Counted from the first letter of the stretch, positions 33,676 through 42,895 are shown. The stretch is 43,530 nucleotides of DNA from Clostridia bacterium (GCA_009929735.1 RZZU01000021.1:1-43530), one strand, 5' to 3'. Notes: a model not told the origin generated them from the letters alone. Program-made: numbers and translations.

Positions 33676-35013
33676 ATGATTTTTTTTGAAAGGTTTTTTA
33701 AACTAAAACAAAATAATACAACAATGAAAACAGAAATTTTTGCTGGATTAACGACATTTATGACAATGGCATATATTCTGGTGGTAAACCCTAGTATTTT
33801 AAGTGCGTCGGGGATGGATGCAGGTGCTCTTTTAACTGCAACTTGTATTGCATCTGCACTGGGTACCTTATTTATGGCTTTTTTTGCGAATTATCCTTTT
33901 GCGTTGGCTCCGGGTATGGGGTTGAACGCCTACTTTGCTTTTACCGTTTGCGGACAGTATGGCTACAGCTGGGAAGTCGCTTTGGCGGCGGTATTTGTAG
34001 AGGGTTTGATTTTTATTTTTCTTTCGGTTGTAAATGTAAGAGAAGCAATTTTTAATGCAATTCCTTCAAATATGAAAAAAGCAACCAGTGTTGGCATTGG
34101 TATGTTTATTGCTTTTATTGGTCTGCAAAACGCAGGCGTCATTGTTCCAAATACTACGGTTTGTGTAGCGTTGGGGGATATTCAAAATATTTCTGTGGCA
34201 TTATCTTTAATTGGTACAATTATCACTTTGACGTTGGTTGTTAAAAAAGTCAGAGGTGCTTTATTTTTAGGGATTATTACAACTTGGGTTTTGGGTATTA
34301 TTTGCCAGCTTACAGGAATTTATGTAGTGAATATTGATGCTGGGATGTATTCCTTAATTCCGCAGGGAATTATCTCCGCACCCCCAAGCCTTGCGCCTAT
34401 TGCAATGAAGCTAAGCTTTGCGGATGTTAAAATCCTTGATTTTATTACGGTTATTTTTGCATTCTTGTTTGTAGATTTATTTGATACCTTGGGTACATTA
34501 ATCGGCGTTTCCACCAAGGCGGGTTTTATTGATAAAGACGGCAAGCTGCCTCATATCAAGGGTGCTTTGTTTGCAGATGCCTGTGCAACAACGTTGGGTG
34601 CGCTTTTGGGTACCTCCACGGTTACTACCTTTGTAGAAAGTGCTTCCGGTGTATCTGATGGCGGGCGCACAGGCATGACTGCCTTTACAACCGCAATGTT
34701 GTTTTTGGTTGCATTACTGTTTTCTCCAATTTTAATTGCAATTCCTTCTTTTGCAACCACACCTGCATTGGTGGTTGTTGGTCTGTTTATGGTAGAAAAC
34801 ATAAAAGATATTAATTTTAGCGATTATACAGAGGGTTTCCCTGCATTTATGACAATCCTGATGATGGTTGTTGCATACAGTATTTCAGAAGGTTTGGTTT
34901 TTGGCGTAATTTCTTATGTATTACTGAAGTTGTTCAGCGGTAGAAAAAAAGAGCTGAATCCAGTTATTATTATCATCGGGATATTATTCTTTATAAAACT
35001 GATTTTAGGATAA
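33676..35013 (+). CDS. Purine (guanine/hypoxanthine/adenine) permease, NCS2 AzgA/PbuG type
   Basis: A 445-aa membrane transporter importing purine bases by proton symport. Marks of the AzgA/PbuG branch are the start FFKLKQNNTTMKTEIFAGLT with TFMTMAYILVVNPSIL, then FALAPGMGLNAYFAFTV, FVDLFDTLGTLIGVS, ALLGTSTVTTFVESASGV and the following DGGRTGMTA. About twelve to fourteen membrane helices fill the chain. The frame is open for 39 codons upstream, but AGGAGGG just before ATG 33676 and the promoter at 33587-33615 rule out the longer form. Divergence from guaA fits shared purine control; no purine riboswitch is visible in the short leader. Confidence 0.93.
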   Translation: MIFFERFFKLKQNNTTMKTEIFAGLTTFMTMAYILVVNPSILSASGMDAGALLTATCIASALGTLFMAFFANYPFALAPGMGLNAYFAFTVCGQYGYSWEVALAAVFVEGLIFIFLSVVNVREAIFNAIPSNMKKATSVGIGMFIAFIGLQNAGVIVPNTTVCVALGDIQNISVALSLIGTIITLTLVVKKVRGALFLGIITTWVLGIICQLTGIYVVNIDAGMYSLIPQGIISAPPSLAPIAMKLSFADVKILDFITVIFAFLFVDLFDTLGTLIGVSTKAGFIDKDGKLPHIKGALFADACATTLGALLGTSTVTTFVESASGVSDGGRTGMTAFTTAMLFLVALLFSPILIAIPSFATTPALVVVGLFMVENIKDINFSDYTEGFPAFMTILMMVVAYSISEGLVFGVISYVLLKLFSGRKKELNPVIIIIGILFFIKLILG

Positions 35014-35018
35014 AAAAC

Positions 35019-35054
35019 AAAAGCTTGTCATTTGAATAGAATGGCGGGCTTTTT
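35019..35054 (+). terminator. Terminator of the permease gene
   Basis: AAAAGCTTGTCATT pairs with AATGGCGGGCTTTT (several G-T pairs) across a short loop, followed by T's, five bases after the stop codon. Confidence 0.75.
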
Positions 35055-35125
35055 CTGTGAGAGATTTTCTTGGTGCCTATGTAAGGTTTTGAAAAGGGGA
35101 AAGCGTGTACAGGAAAAAAATGTTG

Positions 35126-35154
35126 TTGTTTCTTGTCAGAAATACCCCTATAAT
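35126..35154 (+). promoter_or_regulatory. Phosphofructokinase promoter
   Basis: TTGTTT (35126-35131), 17-base spacer, TATAAT (35149-35154), about 48 bases before the start codon. Confidence 0.6.
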
Positions 35155-35201
35155 AAATTTTAGAGGTTTCGGGAAACGAATGGTCAGAAAGGCGGATTGC
35201 T

Positions 35202-36428
35202 ATGAAAAATTTATTGGTTGCCCAATCAGGCGGCCCATCTGCGGCAATTAATGCAACGCTGTGCGGTGTGGTTGAAAAAGGCTTGGCAGATAAAAGCATA
35301 GATAAAATTTATGGAGCGCAAAACGGTATCATTGGTATTTTGGCGGATAGAATCATTGAGCTGAATGCGTTGCTTTCAGATCCGCAGTCGTTACAGCTTT
35401 TATGTCAGACACCTTCCTCGGCGTTGGGTTCTTGCAGAATGAAGCTTTCTCATTGGGAAGAAACTACCTTTGAATATGAAAAAATAATTTCTATCTTTCG
35501 GAAATACAACATTGGTTATTTCATTTATATCGGGGGAAATGACTCCATGGATACAGTGCATAAGCTTGCCGCTTATTGCCGATTGCATAAAATAAATGAT
35601 ATTTGTATTATGGGTGCGCCCAAAACAATTGACAATGATTTGATGGAAACAGACCATTGTCCCGGTTTTGGTTCGGCTGCAAAATATATCGCAACCACTT
35701 TTTCGGAGATTGCCTGTGATTGCAACGTATATGCCTTGCCTGCGGTAACCATTGTTGAAGTGATGGGGCGGGATGCAGGGTGGCTGACAGCATCATCAGC
35801 TTTAGGAAGAAGCAATGGGGATGCTGCGCCGGATTTAATTTATCTTTGTGAAACCCCTTTTTGTGTGGATAGCTTTTTGAAGGATGTCAGAGAAAAGCTT
35901 GCGGAAAAGCACGCTGTTGTGGTGGCGGTAAGCGAGGGAATTAAAAATGAAGAAGGTAAATACATAACCGAATGTATGCAAGATAAAGCAGCAGATGCTT
36001 TTGGGCATAAAATTCTTGCAGGTGCGGCTAGATTTTTAGAAGAAATTGTTCGGGAGGAAATCGGCTGCAAGGTGAGAAGTGTGGAGTTGAATTTGATGCA
36101 GCGCTGTGCATCTCATGTGGCAAGCGGAGCTGATATTTATGAATCCAGACTCCTCGGCATGGCGGCGGCAGATCATGCCATTGCAGGGGGAAGCGGGAAA
36201 ATGGCGGCAATCAAAAGAATATCCACCAAGCCTTACCAGTTTGAGATTGATTTTGTGGAAATTGAAAAAATTGCAAATCAGGTTAAGACAGTACCCATTG
36301 AATGGATTAATCAAAAAGGAAACGACGTAACGCAGGAATTGATTGACTATATGCTTCCATTCATTCAAGGTGAGCTGCCCTGCACATACCAAAATGGGGT
36401 TCCTGTGCACTTTAGGCTGTTTCAATGA
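35202..36428 (+). CDS. Phosphofructokinase, probably pyrophosphate-dependent
   Basis: A 408-aa member of the PFK-A superfamily that phosphorylates fructose 6-phosphate in glycolysis. The phosphoryl-donor loop is GGNDS (111-115) and the catalytic loop is PKTIDND (140-146). ATP enzymes have GGDGS and PGTIDND; Asp replacing the Gly of GGDGS and Lys in PKTIDND are the accepted signs of PPi use, which makes the reaction reversible. VEVMGRDAGWLTA (fructose-6-phosphate site) and LNLMQRCASH are also present. Length fits the PPi-PFK group rather than the ~320-aa ATP type. Stands alone behind its own promoter. Donor choice is inferred from motifs. Confidence 0.92.
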   Translation: MKNLLVAQSGGPSAAINATLCGVVEKGLADKSIDKIYGAQNGIIGILADRIIELNALLSDPQSLQLLCQTPSSALGSCRMKLSHWEETTFEYEKIISIFRKYNIGYFIYIGGNDSMDTVHKLAAYCRLHKINDICIMGAPKTIDNDLMETDHCPGFGSAAKYIATTFSEIACDCNVYALPAVTIVEVMGRDAGWLTASSALGRSNGDAAPDLIYLCETPFCVDSFLKDVREKLAEKHAVVVAVSEGIKNEEGKYITECMQDKAADAFGHKILAGAARFLEEIVREEIGCKVRSVELNLMQRCASHVASGADIYESRLLGMAAADHAIAGGSGKMAAIKRISTKPYQFEIDFVEIEKIANQVKTVPIEWINQKGNDVTQELIDYMLPFIQGELPCTYQNGVPVHFRLFQ

Positions 36429-36621
36429 GAAACAATTTTTGATTTGGTATTTTTAATTATAACAATATCGGAAAGATTTTGGCAAAGTGTCTTAAGTTAT
36501 TTGTATAAAGTCTTGTTTCAAGCTGACAGCAGCTGAGAATAATCCTTTTAAAAGAAAAACATTTTGCTGTTTTTGTATAAAATTTTCCAAAAGAGTACAT
36601 ACTTTTTTCGAGGTGGATTTT

Positions 36622-37161
36622 ATGAAGAAAAAAGTAGTACTTTTGGCCCTCACCGGCTTTCTTCTATCTTTGGGACTTGGCTATTTTTTTTCTGTGAAAG
36701 ACCAAGAAAAGCAAAATCTTCCAACGCAAGAGGGAACGGTTCAAGTTGGGAAGAGTGAAGTTACGGTTAAAAAAGAGGGTAAAATTATTTACCAGTATTT
36801 TTATACAAAGGACGCAATTACAAAAGAAGTTAAAGAGCCTGTTCCTGATTTTTTAGAAGGATTAAACCGTGAACAGATGCAAAGTATTTATAGTGGATGG
36901 CAAATTGTTTATTTTTCTCCCGAAAAGGTGATTCTGCGATGTTCTGTTGTGGGAAAAAGCAGTGAAGTTTTTTTGCTTAAGGAATATAATGGATATTTGG
37001 CGGTTTTTGAGGAGGACAGTGAGAAAAAAATGCGGCTGAAAGAATTAACAGAAGTTCCGATTTCAGTTTTGCCTGAAGCGGAGCGTCAGCAGCTGATCGA
37101 GGGCATCTATGTTTTAGGTGAGGAAAATCTGGTACGATTGTTATCTGATTTTACTAGCTGA
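36622..37161 (+). CDS. BofC-like protein, membrane-anchored
   Basis: A 179-aa protein with an N-terminal membrane anchor or signal (KKKVVLLALTGFLLSLGLGYF, the basic start then ~18 apolar residues) and an exported remainder. The C-terminal ~75 residues (EVFLLKEYNGYLAVFEED, then ELTEVPISVLPEAERQQLIE and GIYVLGEENLVRLLSDF) look like the BofC C-terminal domain, which in Bacillus controls SpoIVB in the forespore intermembrane space. Clostridial copies are often called BofC_C-containing without proven role. GAGGTGG six bases before ATG 36622 fixes the start over the upstream GTG. Confidence 0.75.
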   Translation: MKKKVVLLALTGFLLSLGLGYFFSVKDQEKQNLPTQEGTVQVGKSEVTVKKEGKIIYQYFYTKDAITKEVKEPVPDFLEGLNREQMQSIYSGWQIVYFSPEKVILRCSVVGKSSEVFLLKEYNGYLAVFEEDSEKKMRLKELTEVPISVLPEAERQQLIEGIYVLGEENLVRLLSDFTS

Positions 37162-37189
37162 GTTTTGTTGAATTTTTAATATTTTTTGC

Positions 37190-37218
37190 TAGACATTTTT
37201 TGTCCCACATGTTATAAT
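37190..37218 (+). promoter_or_regulatory. Strong promoter without a gene behind it
   Basis: TAGACA (37190-37195), 17-base spacer, TATAAT (37213-37218) with TGT before the -10. No coding frame follows; a terminator stands about 75 bases further on. Confidence 0.65.
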
Positions 37219-37224
37219 ATTGTT

Positions 37225-37334
37225 GTGAAAACTCCCCAATATTTTCACATTGCGGTAAATCCGTAATCCCAATAAGAAATACCTTCTCTTTTTGGAAAAG
37301 GGCAGTCATCGGCAGACTGCTCTTTTCCTTTGTT
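37225..37334 (+). ncRNA. Candidate small RNA between promoter and terminator
   Basis: About 110 bases from the predicted start to the end of the terminator. It contains a 5' hairpin (GTGAAAA / TTTTCAC around CTCCCCAATA), a short CGGTAAATCCG loop and the terminal hairpin. It holds no ribosome binding site or open frame of note. I recognise no known RNA family. Transcription is inferred from the signals only. Confidence 0.45.
37294..37334 (+). terminator. Terminator of the candidate small RNA
   Basis: 14-bp stem GGAAAAGGGCAGTC / GACTGCTCTTTTCC (one G-T pair) with a seven-base loop, then TTTGTTT on the plus strand. The minus direction lacks a T tail. Confidence 0.8.
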
Positions 37335-38070
37335 TAAATGCTCTTTCAGAAGTTCCCCACATTTTTTGCTTGTTAAAATATGGCTCATTACAAGATAAAT
37401 CATCAAATATTTTATCAATCCTACATTTCTATTTGCAAATACAAAAGTGACGGTTTGTAAAGCCAAGTGCGACAATTCATGTTTTGGAAATAAAAATAAA
37501 ATTTAAACATTCATCCCATTTGCTTTTATTTTATTTATCAAAGGCGCAATTAAGAAAAGTTTGTTTCAAGAAAAGGAAGCTCTGTATTTGTATCATTTAA
37601 TTTTTGTTTACTTCGTAATTACAGGGGTTTATATATTTACAAAAGGAAAAGGTTTCTGATTTATAAGTATCTTGAAAAAATATAGGTTGTTAAGCATAGT
37701 TTGCATCAAAACAGGACACGAGTTTCTTACTTTCATGATAAGAACGTTTCCGAAAACAGAATTTTTTTGTCTTAAAAGTATCTGAAAGGATACTTTTTTA
37801 TCGTGTTTGGTCGCAATTATCTGCTTATGCTTCCCGGCAGTTTTAAAGGGCGGCAGTAAAGATATTATTTAAAAATGACTGCACTGCCAGAGGGGAACGA
37901 TTCCTTCGAACTGAAAACAAAACGATTTTTGTAAATAACGAAAAGAAAAGCTTTTTGACGTACAAAAAACAGTTTTTTTATGAAATCCTCTATCGAAATC
38001 GATTATAGTTTGGTATACTTGAAAGGAAAATTAAGATAGGAGAATATGAAAGCTACACCAGGAGGATATT
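37335..38070. other. Long intergenic stretch
   Basis: About 735 bases with no confirmed gene. A relic frame near 37540-37660 encodes a membrane-like end (KEALYLYHLIFVYFVITGVY) without a start. A 76-codon minus-strand frame (37245-37475) runs through the terminator and lacks a ribosome binding site. The hairpin at 37774-37801 shows that some transcript ends here. AGGAGG before 38071 serves the next gene. Confidence 0.4.
37774..37801 (+). terminator. Rho-independent terminator in a gene-free region
   Basis: Perfect stem AAAAGTATC / GATACTTTT with loop TGAAAG and a T tail. No gene is directly upstream, so it may end an untranslated RNA or the relic transcript. Confidence 0.75.
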
Positions 38071-39702
38071 ATGAATAAAAATATAAAAAAAATGCTTACA
38101 ATGGCGTTAACCTTGGGATTGGCAATCACAGCTATGCCGCAAGCGGTATTAGCATATGAAGTTCCTAAGACGGTTCGAATAGGCTTAGAATCGATTTGCA
38201 AAAATAAAACCACTGCCACAATAGGTGGGAAAATGCTGTTGATTGGAACCGAAAGCAATGGAGCTTTTCAAGAAGACGGTACGCTTTCCTCAAACGCAGG
38301 CTTTGCCGTTACGCTCACTTCGGGCGAATTTGTTGGCATTGATGAGGAGATGGAGGAAGAGGAAGCTTTGGATTTGGCAAGCGTCATGGAACGCTTGGGT
38401 TTTCGTGCATATACAGCTTACTTGGGTGATGATGATTGGTCAGTCTATGTTGCTGACAGTTCCGTTTCTGAGGTGGAGTCAGCCAGCCATTACAGTGCAT
38501 CCAAGGTAAAAAATTTTACTGGAATACGCTTGGATGGAAATCTGGATTCTGTAATAATCGCCAGTGATGTAGACCCAGTGTTTATGGGCACAGGGGAACA
38601 GGACACCTTTAGCATAAACGGGAAAAGCTATCGAGGGATGCTTACATTTGTCTTTAACAGTGCCGCTATGACGGCAGTAAATATTGTGGATTTAGAAGCG
38701 TATCTATATGGTGTTGTTCCGGCTGAAATGCCCGCTTCTTACGAAATGGAGGCGTTAAAAGCCCAGACGATTGCCGCAAGAACCTATGCGATGATGAATA
38801 TAAGCGCATATCTTAGCTTAGGCTATGAATTTACCGATACAACAAGTTGTCAGGTTTACAGTGGGTATAGCGGAGAGTCGGCAAGAACCACACAGGCGGT
38901 GAATGCAACGGCGGGAGAAATCGCTTGTTACAACGGAAATCCCATTGAGGCATATTTTTGTGCCTCAACAGGTGGATATACGGAAAACAGCGAAAATGTT
39001 TGGGCGAATGCAGTGCCGTATTTGAAAGCAGTGCCTGAATTTGCAGAGGATGGCGATAATTCATGGACAGTTGCCCTGACGCTTGATGATTTGGATGCCT
39101 TGCTTTCGGTCAAAGGGGAAAATATAGGAAGCGCACAGGATATTGTCATTACCAAGCTTTCAACAGGCGGCAGAGTGCAGGAGATGAAGATTGTAGGCTC
39201 CAAAGGTTCAAAAACCTTGACAAAGGAAAGCATACGAACCTATTTTTCGGCATCAACCAGCGGAAGCTTGCCTGGGAAAATGTTTACCATAAACGATAAG
39301 GGCGGCGAGATTGGTGTCTATGGCGGAAGCCTTTCGAAAAGCACAAGCAGCAGCCAAGTTTCCAATGCAAACGACGACAGTCTTGTGAGCGCAGCTGCAA
39401 AAAGCGGAATTGTTGCAAAAACGGAAGGAGCCTTGTCATCTATAAACGGAAAAGTCATCTCAATGCCTAGTGGAAGTGGTGTAAGTGGCACAACGGGGAA
39501 TACAAAACAGTCCTCTTCGTATGAGGTATATTCTGTAAATATCAGCACAGTAAATAACAGTGGCACCTTTACATTTGAGGGAATCGGCAGGGAACATGGT
39601 GTTGGTTTAAGCCAAAAGGGTGCGCAGGCTATGGCAAAATTGGGCTATACATACGAAGAAATATTGAAATACTATTATACTAGTATTTCAATTGAGGGAT
39701 AA
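38071..39702 (+). CDS. SpoIID/LytB domain protein
   Basis: A 543-aa secreted protein. A signal peptide (KKMLTMALTLGLAITAMPQA, cleavage after VLA about residue 29) precedes an N-terminal region. The SpoIID domain has the marks VDLEAYLYGVVPAEMPASYE, MEALKAQTIAARTYAM, CQVYSGYSGE and AYFCASTGGYTEN; Glu in PAEMP is the proposed catalytic residue of this lytic transglycosylase-type domain. The C-terminal element IGREHGVGLSQKGAQAMA is also conserved. A Ser/Gly-rich insert (about 415-490) lies before the end. It acts on peptidoglycan outside the membrane, in sporulation or cell separation. GGAGG precedes ATG 38071. A small gene follows two bases after the stop. Confidence 0.92.
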   Translation: MNKNIKKMLTMALTLGLAITAMPQAVLAYEVPKTVRIGLESICKNKTTATIGGKMLLIGTESNGAFQEDGTLSSNAGFAVTLTSGEFVGIDEEMEEEEALDLASVMERLGFRAYTAYLGDDDWSVYVADSSVSEVESASHYSASKVKNFTGIRLDGNLDSVIIASDVDPVFMGTGEQDTFSINGKSYRGMLTFVFNSAAMTAVNIVDLEAYLYGVVPAEMPASYEMEALKAQTIAARTYAMMNISAYLSLGYEFTDTTSCQVYSGYSGESARTTQAVNATAGEIACYNGNPIEAYFCASTGGYTENSENVWANAVPYLKAVPEFAEDGDNSWTVALTLDDLDALLSVKGENIGSAQDIVITKLSTGGRVQEMKIVGSKGSKTLTKESIRTYFSASTSGSLPGKMFTINDKGGEIGVYGGSLSKSTSSSQVSNANDDSLVSAAAKSGIVAKTEGALSSINGKVISMPSGSGVSGTTGNTKQSSSYEVYSVNISTVNNSGTFTFEGIGREHGVGLSQKGAQAMAKLGYTYEEILKYYYTSISIEG

Positions 39703-39704
39703 GC

Positions 39705-39998
39705 ATGGATTTAAGAGCGTTTTTATTACAACAGCATGGGTTTGCCGATGACAATGAAAACAAGGTTTATTTTACGGACAGAGGTCTTTATTATGAGCCT
39801 GAGACAGAGGAATTATGGTTGTTCTTAGATGAAGGTCTGCGCTGTGGTGGTACTGCAAGAAAAATCCCCTGTGATAAGGAGCATATTAAAGAGGTGCTTT
39901 TGGGTTGTGGTAAAAAGATTTTGTGGCAAAAGGTCTTAGAAAATATTGAAATGTGGGAAAAGGAAAGCAAGCATTATAATGAAACAAAAATGAAGTGA
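39705..39998 (+). CDS. Small protein of unknown function coupled to the SpoIID gene
   Basis: A 97-aa soluble protein starting two bases after the SpoIID/LytB stop, so translation is probably coupled. It is acidic in the first half (DDNENKVYFTDRGLYYEPET followed by EELWLFLDEGL) and basic or mixed in the second (GGTARKIPCDKEHIKE). There is no signal peptide or membrane helix. I do not recognise the family. The tight link suggests a role with the peptidoglycan protein or its regulation, but that is inference. Confidence 0.7.
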   Translation: MDLRAFLLQQHGFADDNENKVYFTDRGLYYEPETEELWLFLDEGLRCGGTARKIPCDKEHIKEVLLGCGKKILWQKVLENIEMWEKESKHYNETKMK

Positions 39999-40035
39999 AT
40001 TTTTGTGCAGAAATATTTAAATAGGCATGACAAAG

Positions 40036-40080
40036 AACAGATAGGTTCAATTGATTTTTATGAACTTATCTGTTAATTTT
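40036..40080 (+). terminator. Terminator of the SpoIID transcript
   Basis: 14-bp stem AACAGATAGGTTCA / TGAACTTATCTGTT (one G-T pair), followed by AATTTT, 38 bases after the small gene. Confidence 0.78.
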
Positions 40081-40148
40081 GTGAATATAGAAAAAATAAA
40101 TCACCATGATTAAAAGGTTCAGATACATCATAACTGGAAAAATATGTT

Positions 40149-40320
40149 ATATAGCTACGATTTTCATTTGCAACTCAGCGTGTAGAAAAAGTCAAAATCT
40201 TGATGGCTTTGCTCGCAAACCCCCAGAAAGGGTTTTGGGTCACTCACTTTTGCTTTGCAAAAGCCGGCGCCGCCCAAGGTTTGTATTCGGCTTGAGATGC
40301 GATTTTGTTTGTAGCTATAT
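40149..40320. mobile_element. MITE-like element with 10-bp terminal inverted repeats
   Basis: ATATAGCTAC at 40149-40158 and GTAGCTATAT at 40311-40320 are perfect inverted ends of a 172-bp stretch. Similar bases continue inward (CAACTCAGC against GCTTGAGATGC). Inside are small hairpins (CCCCCAGAAAGGG) and a GC-rich block (GCCGGCGCCGCCC), unlike the AT-rich surroundings. No reading frame is credible. No clear target duplication is seen. Confidence 0.55.
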
Positions 40321-40356
40321 TCATGAATGAAAGCACTTTGGGTTAAGGAGTTTGAT

Positions 40357-41391
40357 ATGAAAACAAGCGATTTTTATTTTGATTTACCGGAAGAATTGAT
40401 TGCGCAAGAGCCATTGGCGGATAGAGCTTCCTCCAGATTATTGGTTGTGGATAAGGAAACGGGAAGCTGGCAGCACAGACATTTTCGGGATATTATGGAA
40501 TATTTGCGTAAAGGTGACTGCTTGGTAATCAATGACACACGTGTTTTGCCCGCACGTTTATATGGCGAGCGAGTTGGCACAGGGGCGGCTATGGAAATCC
40601 TTCTTTTAACAAGAAAGGATTTGGATACATGGGAGGTTTTGGTGCGTCCTGGAAAAAAAGCGAAACCTGGAGATAAAATCTCTTTTGGCACCGGCAAACT
40701 GGTTGCGGAGATTTTGGAAGTCGTTGAAGGTGGAAATCGTATCATCCGTTTTGCTTATGACGGTATTTTTGAGGCGATTTTGGACGAGCTGGGAGAAATG
40801 CCCCTGCCGCCCTACATTACCCACCGTTTGGAGGATAAGGAACGCTATCAAACGGTCTATGCAAAGCATGAAGGTTCCGCAGCAGCTCCTACGGCAGGTC
40901 TGCATTTTACCCCCTCGCTTTTAAAGGAAATCGAGGCAATGGGCGTCAAAATTGCACATGTTACGCTCCATGTTGGCTTGGGTACCTTTCGCCCAGTGAA
41001 GGCTGAGGATATTCTGGAGCATGAAATGCACTCCGAATATTATGTTGTGGAGCAAGAACAGGCAGATTTGATTAACGAAACAAAACGGAGCGGCGGACGT
41101 ATATTTTCGGTTGGAACAACCAGTACAAGAACATTAGAATCCGTCGCTGATGAAAACGGAATGGTGCAGGCAAAAAGCGGATGGACACAGATTTTTATTT
41201 ACCCAGGGTATTCATTTAAAGTGATAGATTGCTTAATTACAAACTTTCATTTGCCTGAATCTACTTTGATCATGTTGGTTTCGGCTTTGGTTGGAAAGGA
41301 TTTAACCATGGCGGCATATGCTGAGGCGGTAAAGGAAAAATATCGATTCTTTTCCTTTGGAGATGCTTGCTTGTTTTTGACGAAAAAATAA
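40357..41391 (+). CDS. queA: tRNA preQ1 34 S-adenosylmethionine ribosyltransferase-isomerase
   Basis: A 344-aa QueA. It transfers the ribosyl part of S-adenosylmethionine to preQ1 at position 34 of certain tRNAs, forming epoxyqueuosine. Clear family phrases are [119 protein letters not shown] and the following [11 protein letters not shown]. The frame is open ten codons earlier; AAGGAG six bases before ATG 40357 decides the start. rarA follows twelve bases after the stop, so both are in one transcript. Confidence 0.97.
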   Translation: MKTSDFYFDLPEELIAQEPLADRASSRLLVVDKETGSWQHRHFRDIMEYLRKGDCLVINDTRVLPARLYGERVGTGAAMEILLLTRKDLDTWEVLVRPGKKAKPGDKISFGTGKLVAEILEVVEGGNRIIRFAYDGIFEAILDELGEMPLPPYITHRLEDKERYQTVYAKHEGSAAAPTAGLHFTPSLLKEIEAMGVKIAHVTLHVGLGTFRPVKAEDILEHEMHSEYYVVEQEQADLINETKRSGGRIFSVGTTSTRTLESVADENGMVQAKSGWTQIFIYPGYSFKVIDCLITNFHLPESTLIMLVSALVGKDLTMAAYAEAVKEKYRFFSFGDACLFLTKK

Positions 41392-41403
41392 GGCGGTGAG
41401 GGT

Positions 41404-42726
41404 ATGGATCTTTTTGAATATAACAGAAGTCTAAGGGGGAGCGGAGATTCTCCCTTGGCAGCTCGTATGCGCCCGAAAACCTTGGAAGAATTTGTGGGGC
41501 AGGAGCATATCGTGGGGCAGGACAAATTATTGTATCGTGCCATAAAGGGTGACCGAATCAGCTCTGTTATTTTTTGCGGCCCTCCAGGCACAGGAAAAAC
41601 AACCCTTGCAAAAATTATTGCCAATACAACAAAAAGCGAGTTTCGCCAAATCAACGCAACCACAGCAGGAATTAAGGATATTAAGGATGTGGTTGCTGAT
41701 GCGAAGGACAGACAGGGGATGTACGGCACAAAAACCATCCTTTTTATTGACGAGATACATCGATTTAATAAAACACAGCAGGATGCTCTTTTACCCCATG
41801 TGGAGGATGGCACAATCATTTTAATTGGGGCAACCACAGAAAACCCTTATTTTGAAGTGAATAAGGCGCTTGTTTCTCGTTCCATTATTTTTCAGCTAAA
41901 GCCTTTGGAGCAAAAGGATATTGCAAAGCTGTTGCGCTGGGCAATTGCGGATGTGGAGCGAGGTATGGGTGCGTATCAAGGGGAAATTGATGAGGACGCA
42001 CTGGCGTTTCTTGCGGATACCGCAAATGGCGATGCCCGAACGGCTCTAAACGCTTTGGAGCTTGCCGTATTAACGACCGACAAAGGAAAAGACAGTAAAA
42101 TACATATCACTTTGCCTGTTGCGGAGGAATGTATTCAAAAAAGGGCATTAAATTACGACAAAAATGGAGATAATCATTATGATACCATTTCGGCGTTTAT
42201 CAAAAGTATGCGAGGTTCTGACCCTGATGCAGCATTATACTATTTGGCAAAAATGATTTATGCAGGAGAGGATCCGAAGTTTATTGCCCGTCGTGTGGTC
42301 ATTTGTGCCTCGGAGGACGTTGGAAATGCAGATCCCCATGCTTTGCAGGTTGCCGTTGCCGCAATGCAGGCTGTTGATTTTATCGGCTTTCCGGAAGGCA
42401 GGATTCCGCTTGCGCAGGCGGTCACCTATGTTGCCTGCGCACCAAAAAGTAATGCAGCTTATTTGGGAATCAATAAAGCGTTGGAGGATGTGAAAAATAT
42501 TCGTATCCGTACCGTTCCGCCGCATTTAAAGGATGCCCATACCAGTGGCTCAAAGGAAAAGGGAAACGGGATTGCCTATCAATATGCCCACAATTATCCA
42601 AATCATTATGTCAAACAGCAATATATGCCTGATGAACTGGAAGGAACGGTTTATTACGAGCTTTCTGACAGCGGCGTGGAGAGAAGAATGAAGGAGCACA
42701 TGAGGCGGTTAAAAGAGAATACTTAA
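41404..42726 (+). CDS. rarA: Replication-associated recombination protein A (RarA/MgsA)
   Basis: A 440-aa AAA+ ATPase acting at stalled replication forks. The N-terminal PLAARMRPKTLEEFVGQEHI is diagnostic. Walker A GPPGTGKTT (59-67), Walker B ILFIDEIHRF (about 112-121) and sensor region LIGATTENPYFEVN follow. The C-terminal tetramer part has ALNYDKNGDNHYDTISAFIK and SMRGSDPDAALYYLAKM, and RRVVICASEDVGNADP. The ending with YQYAHNYPNHYVKQQYMPDE is typical. GGTGAGGG lies before ATG 41404. Second gene of the queA-rarA transcript. No clear terminator is seen after it. Confidence 0.96.
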   Translation: MDLFEYNRSLRGSGDSPLAARMRPKTLEEFVGQEHIVGQDKLLYRAIKGDRISSVIFCGPPGTGKTTLAKIIANTTKSEFRQINATTAGIKDIKDVVADAKDRQGMYGTKTILFIDEIHRFNKTQQDALLPHVEDGTIILIGATTENPYFEVNKALVSRSIIFQLKPLEQKDIAKLLRWAIADVERGMGAYQGEIDEDALAFLADTANGDARTALNALELAVLTTDKGKDSKIHITLPVAEECIQKRALNYDKNGDNHYDTISAFIKSMRGSDPDAALYYLAKMIYAGEDPKFIARRVVICASEDVGNADPHALQVAVAAMQAVDFIGFPEGRIPLAQAVTYVACAPKSNAAYLGINKALEDVKNIRIRTVPPHLKDAHTSGSKEKGNGIAYQYAHNYPNHYVKQQYMPDELEGTVYYELSDSGVERRMKEHMRRLKENT

Positions 42727-42895
42727 ATCAATAAAAAATTGTTGAAGGAAAGTTTTGGGAATTAATCGCTTTATTCAAGCGAAATGTGTAGACAAAAAGC
42801 TGTATGCAGGCTTTCCTTGGGATAAAATGTTAAGGTAAATCCGCTGATTTGTACTGAAGAAATAAATCTGCGGATTTCAAGTTGTAACCATTGGC

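Noticed and set aside
37245..37475. 76-codon minus-strand frame downstream of the BofC-like gene
   Set aside because: No ribosome binding site, runs through the hairpin of a plus-strand terminator, and no family resemblance.
40327..40356. Ten-codon extension of queA
   Set aside because: It lies at the edge of the inverted-repeat element and has no ribosome binding site; family alignments begin at MKTSDF.
41247..41837. 196-codon minus-strand frame across queA and rarA
   Set aside because: Covers the conserved ends of two certain plus-strand genes.
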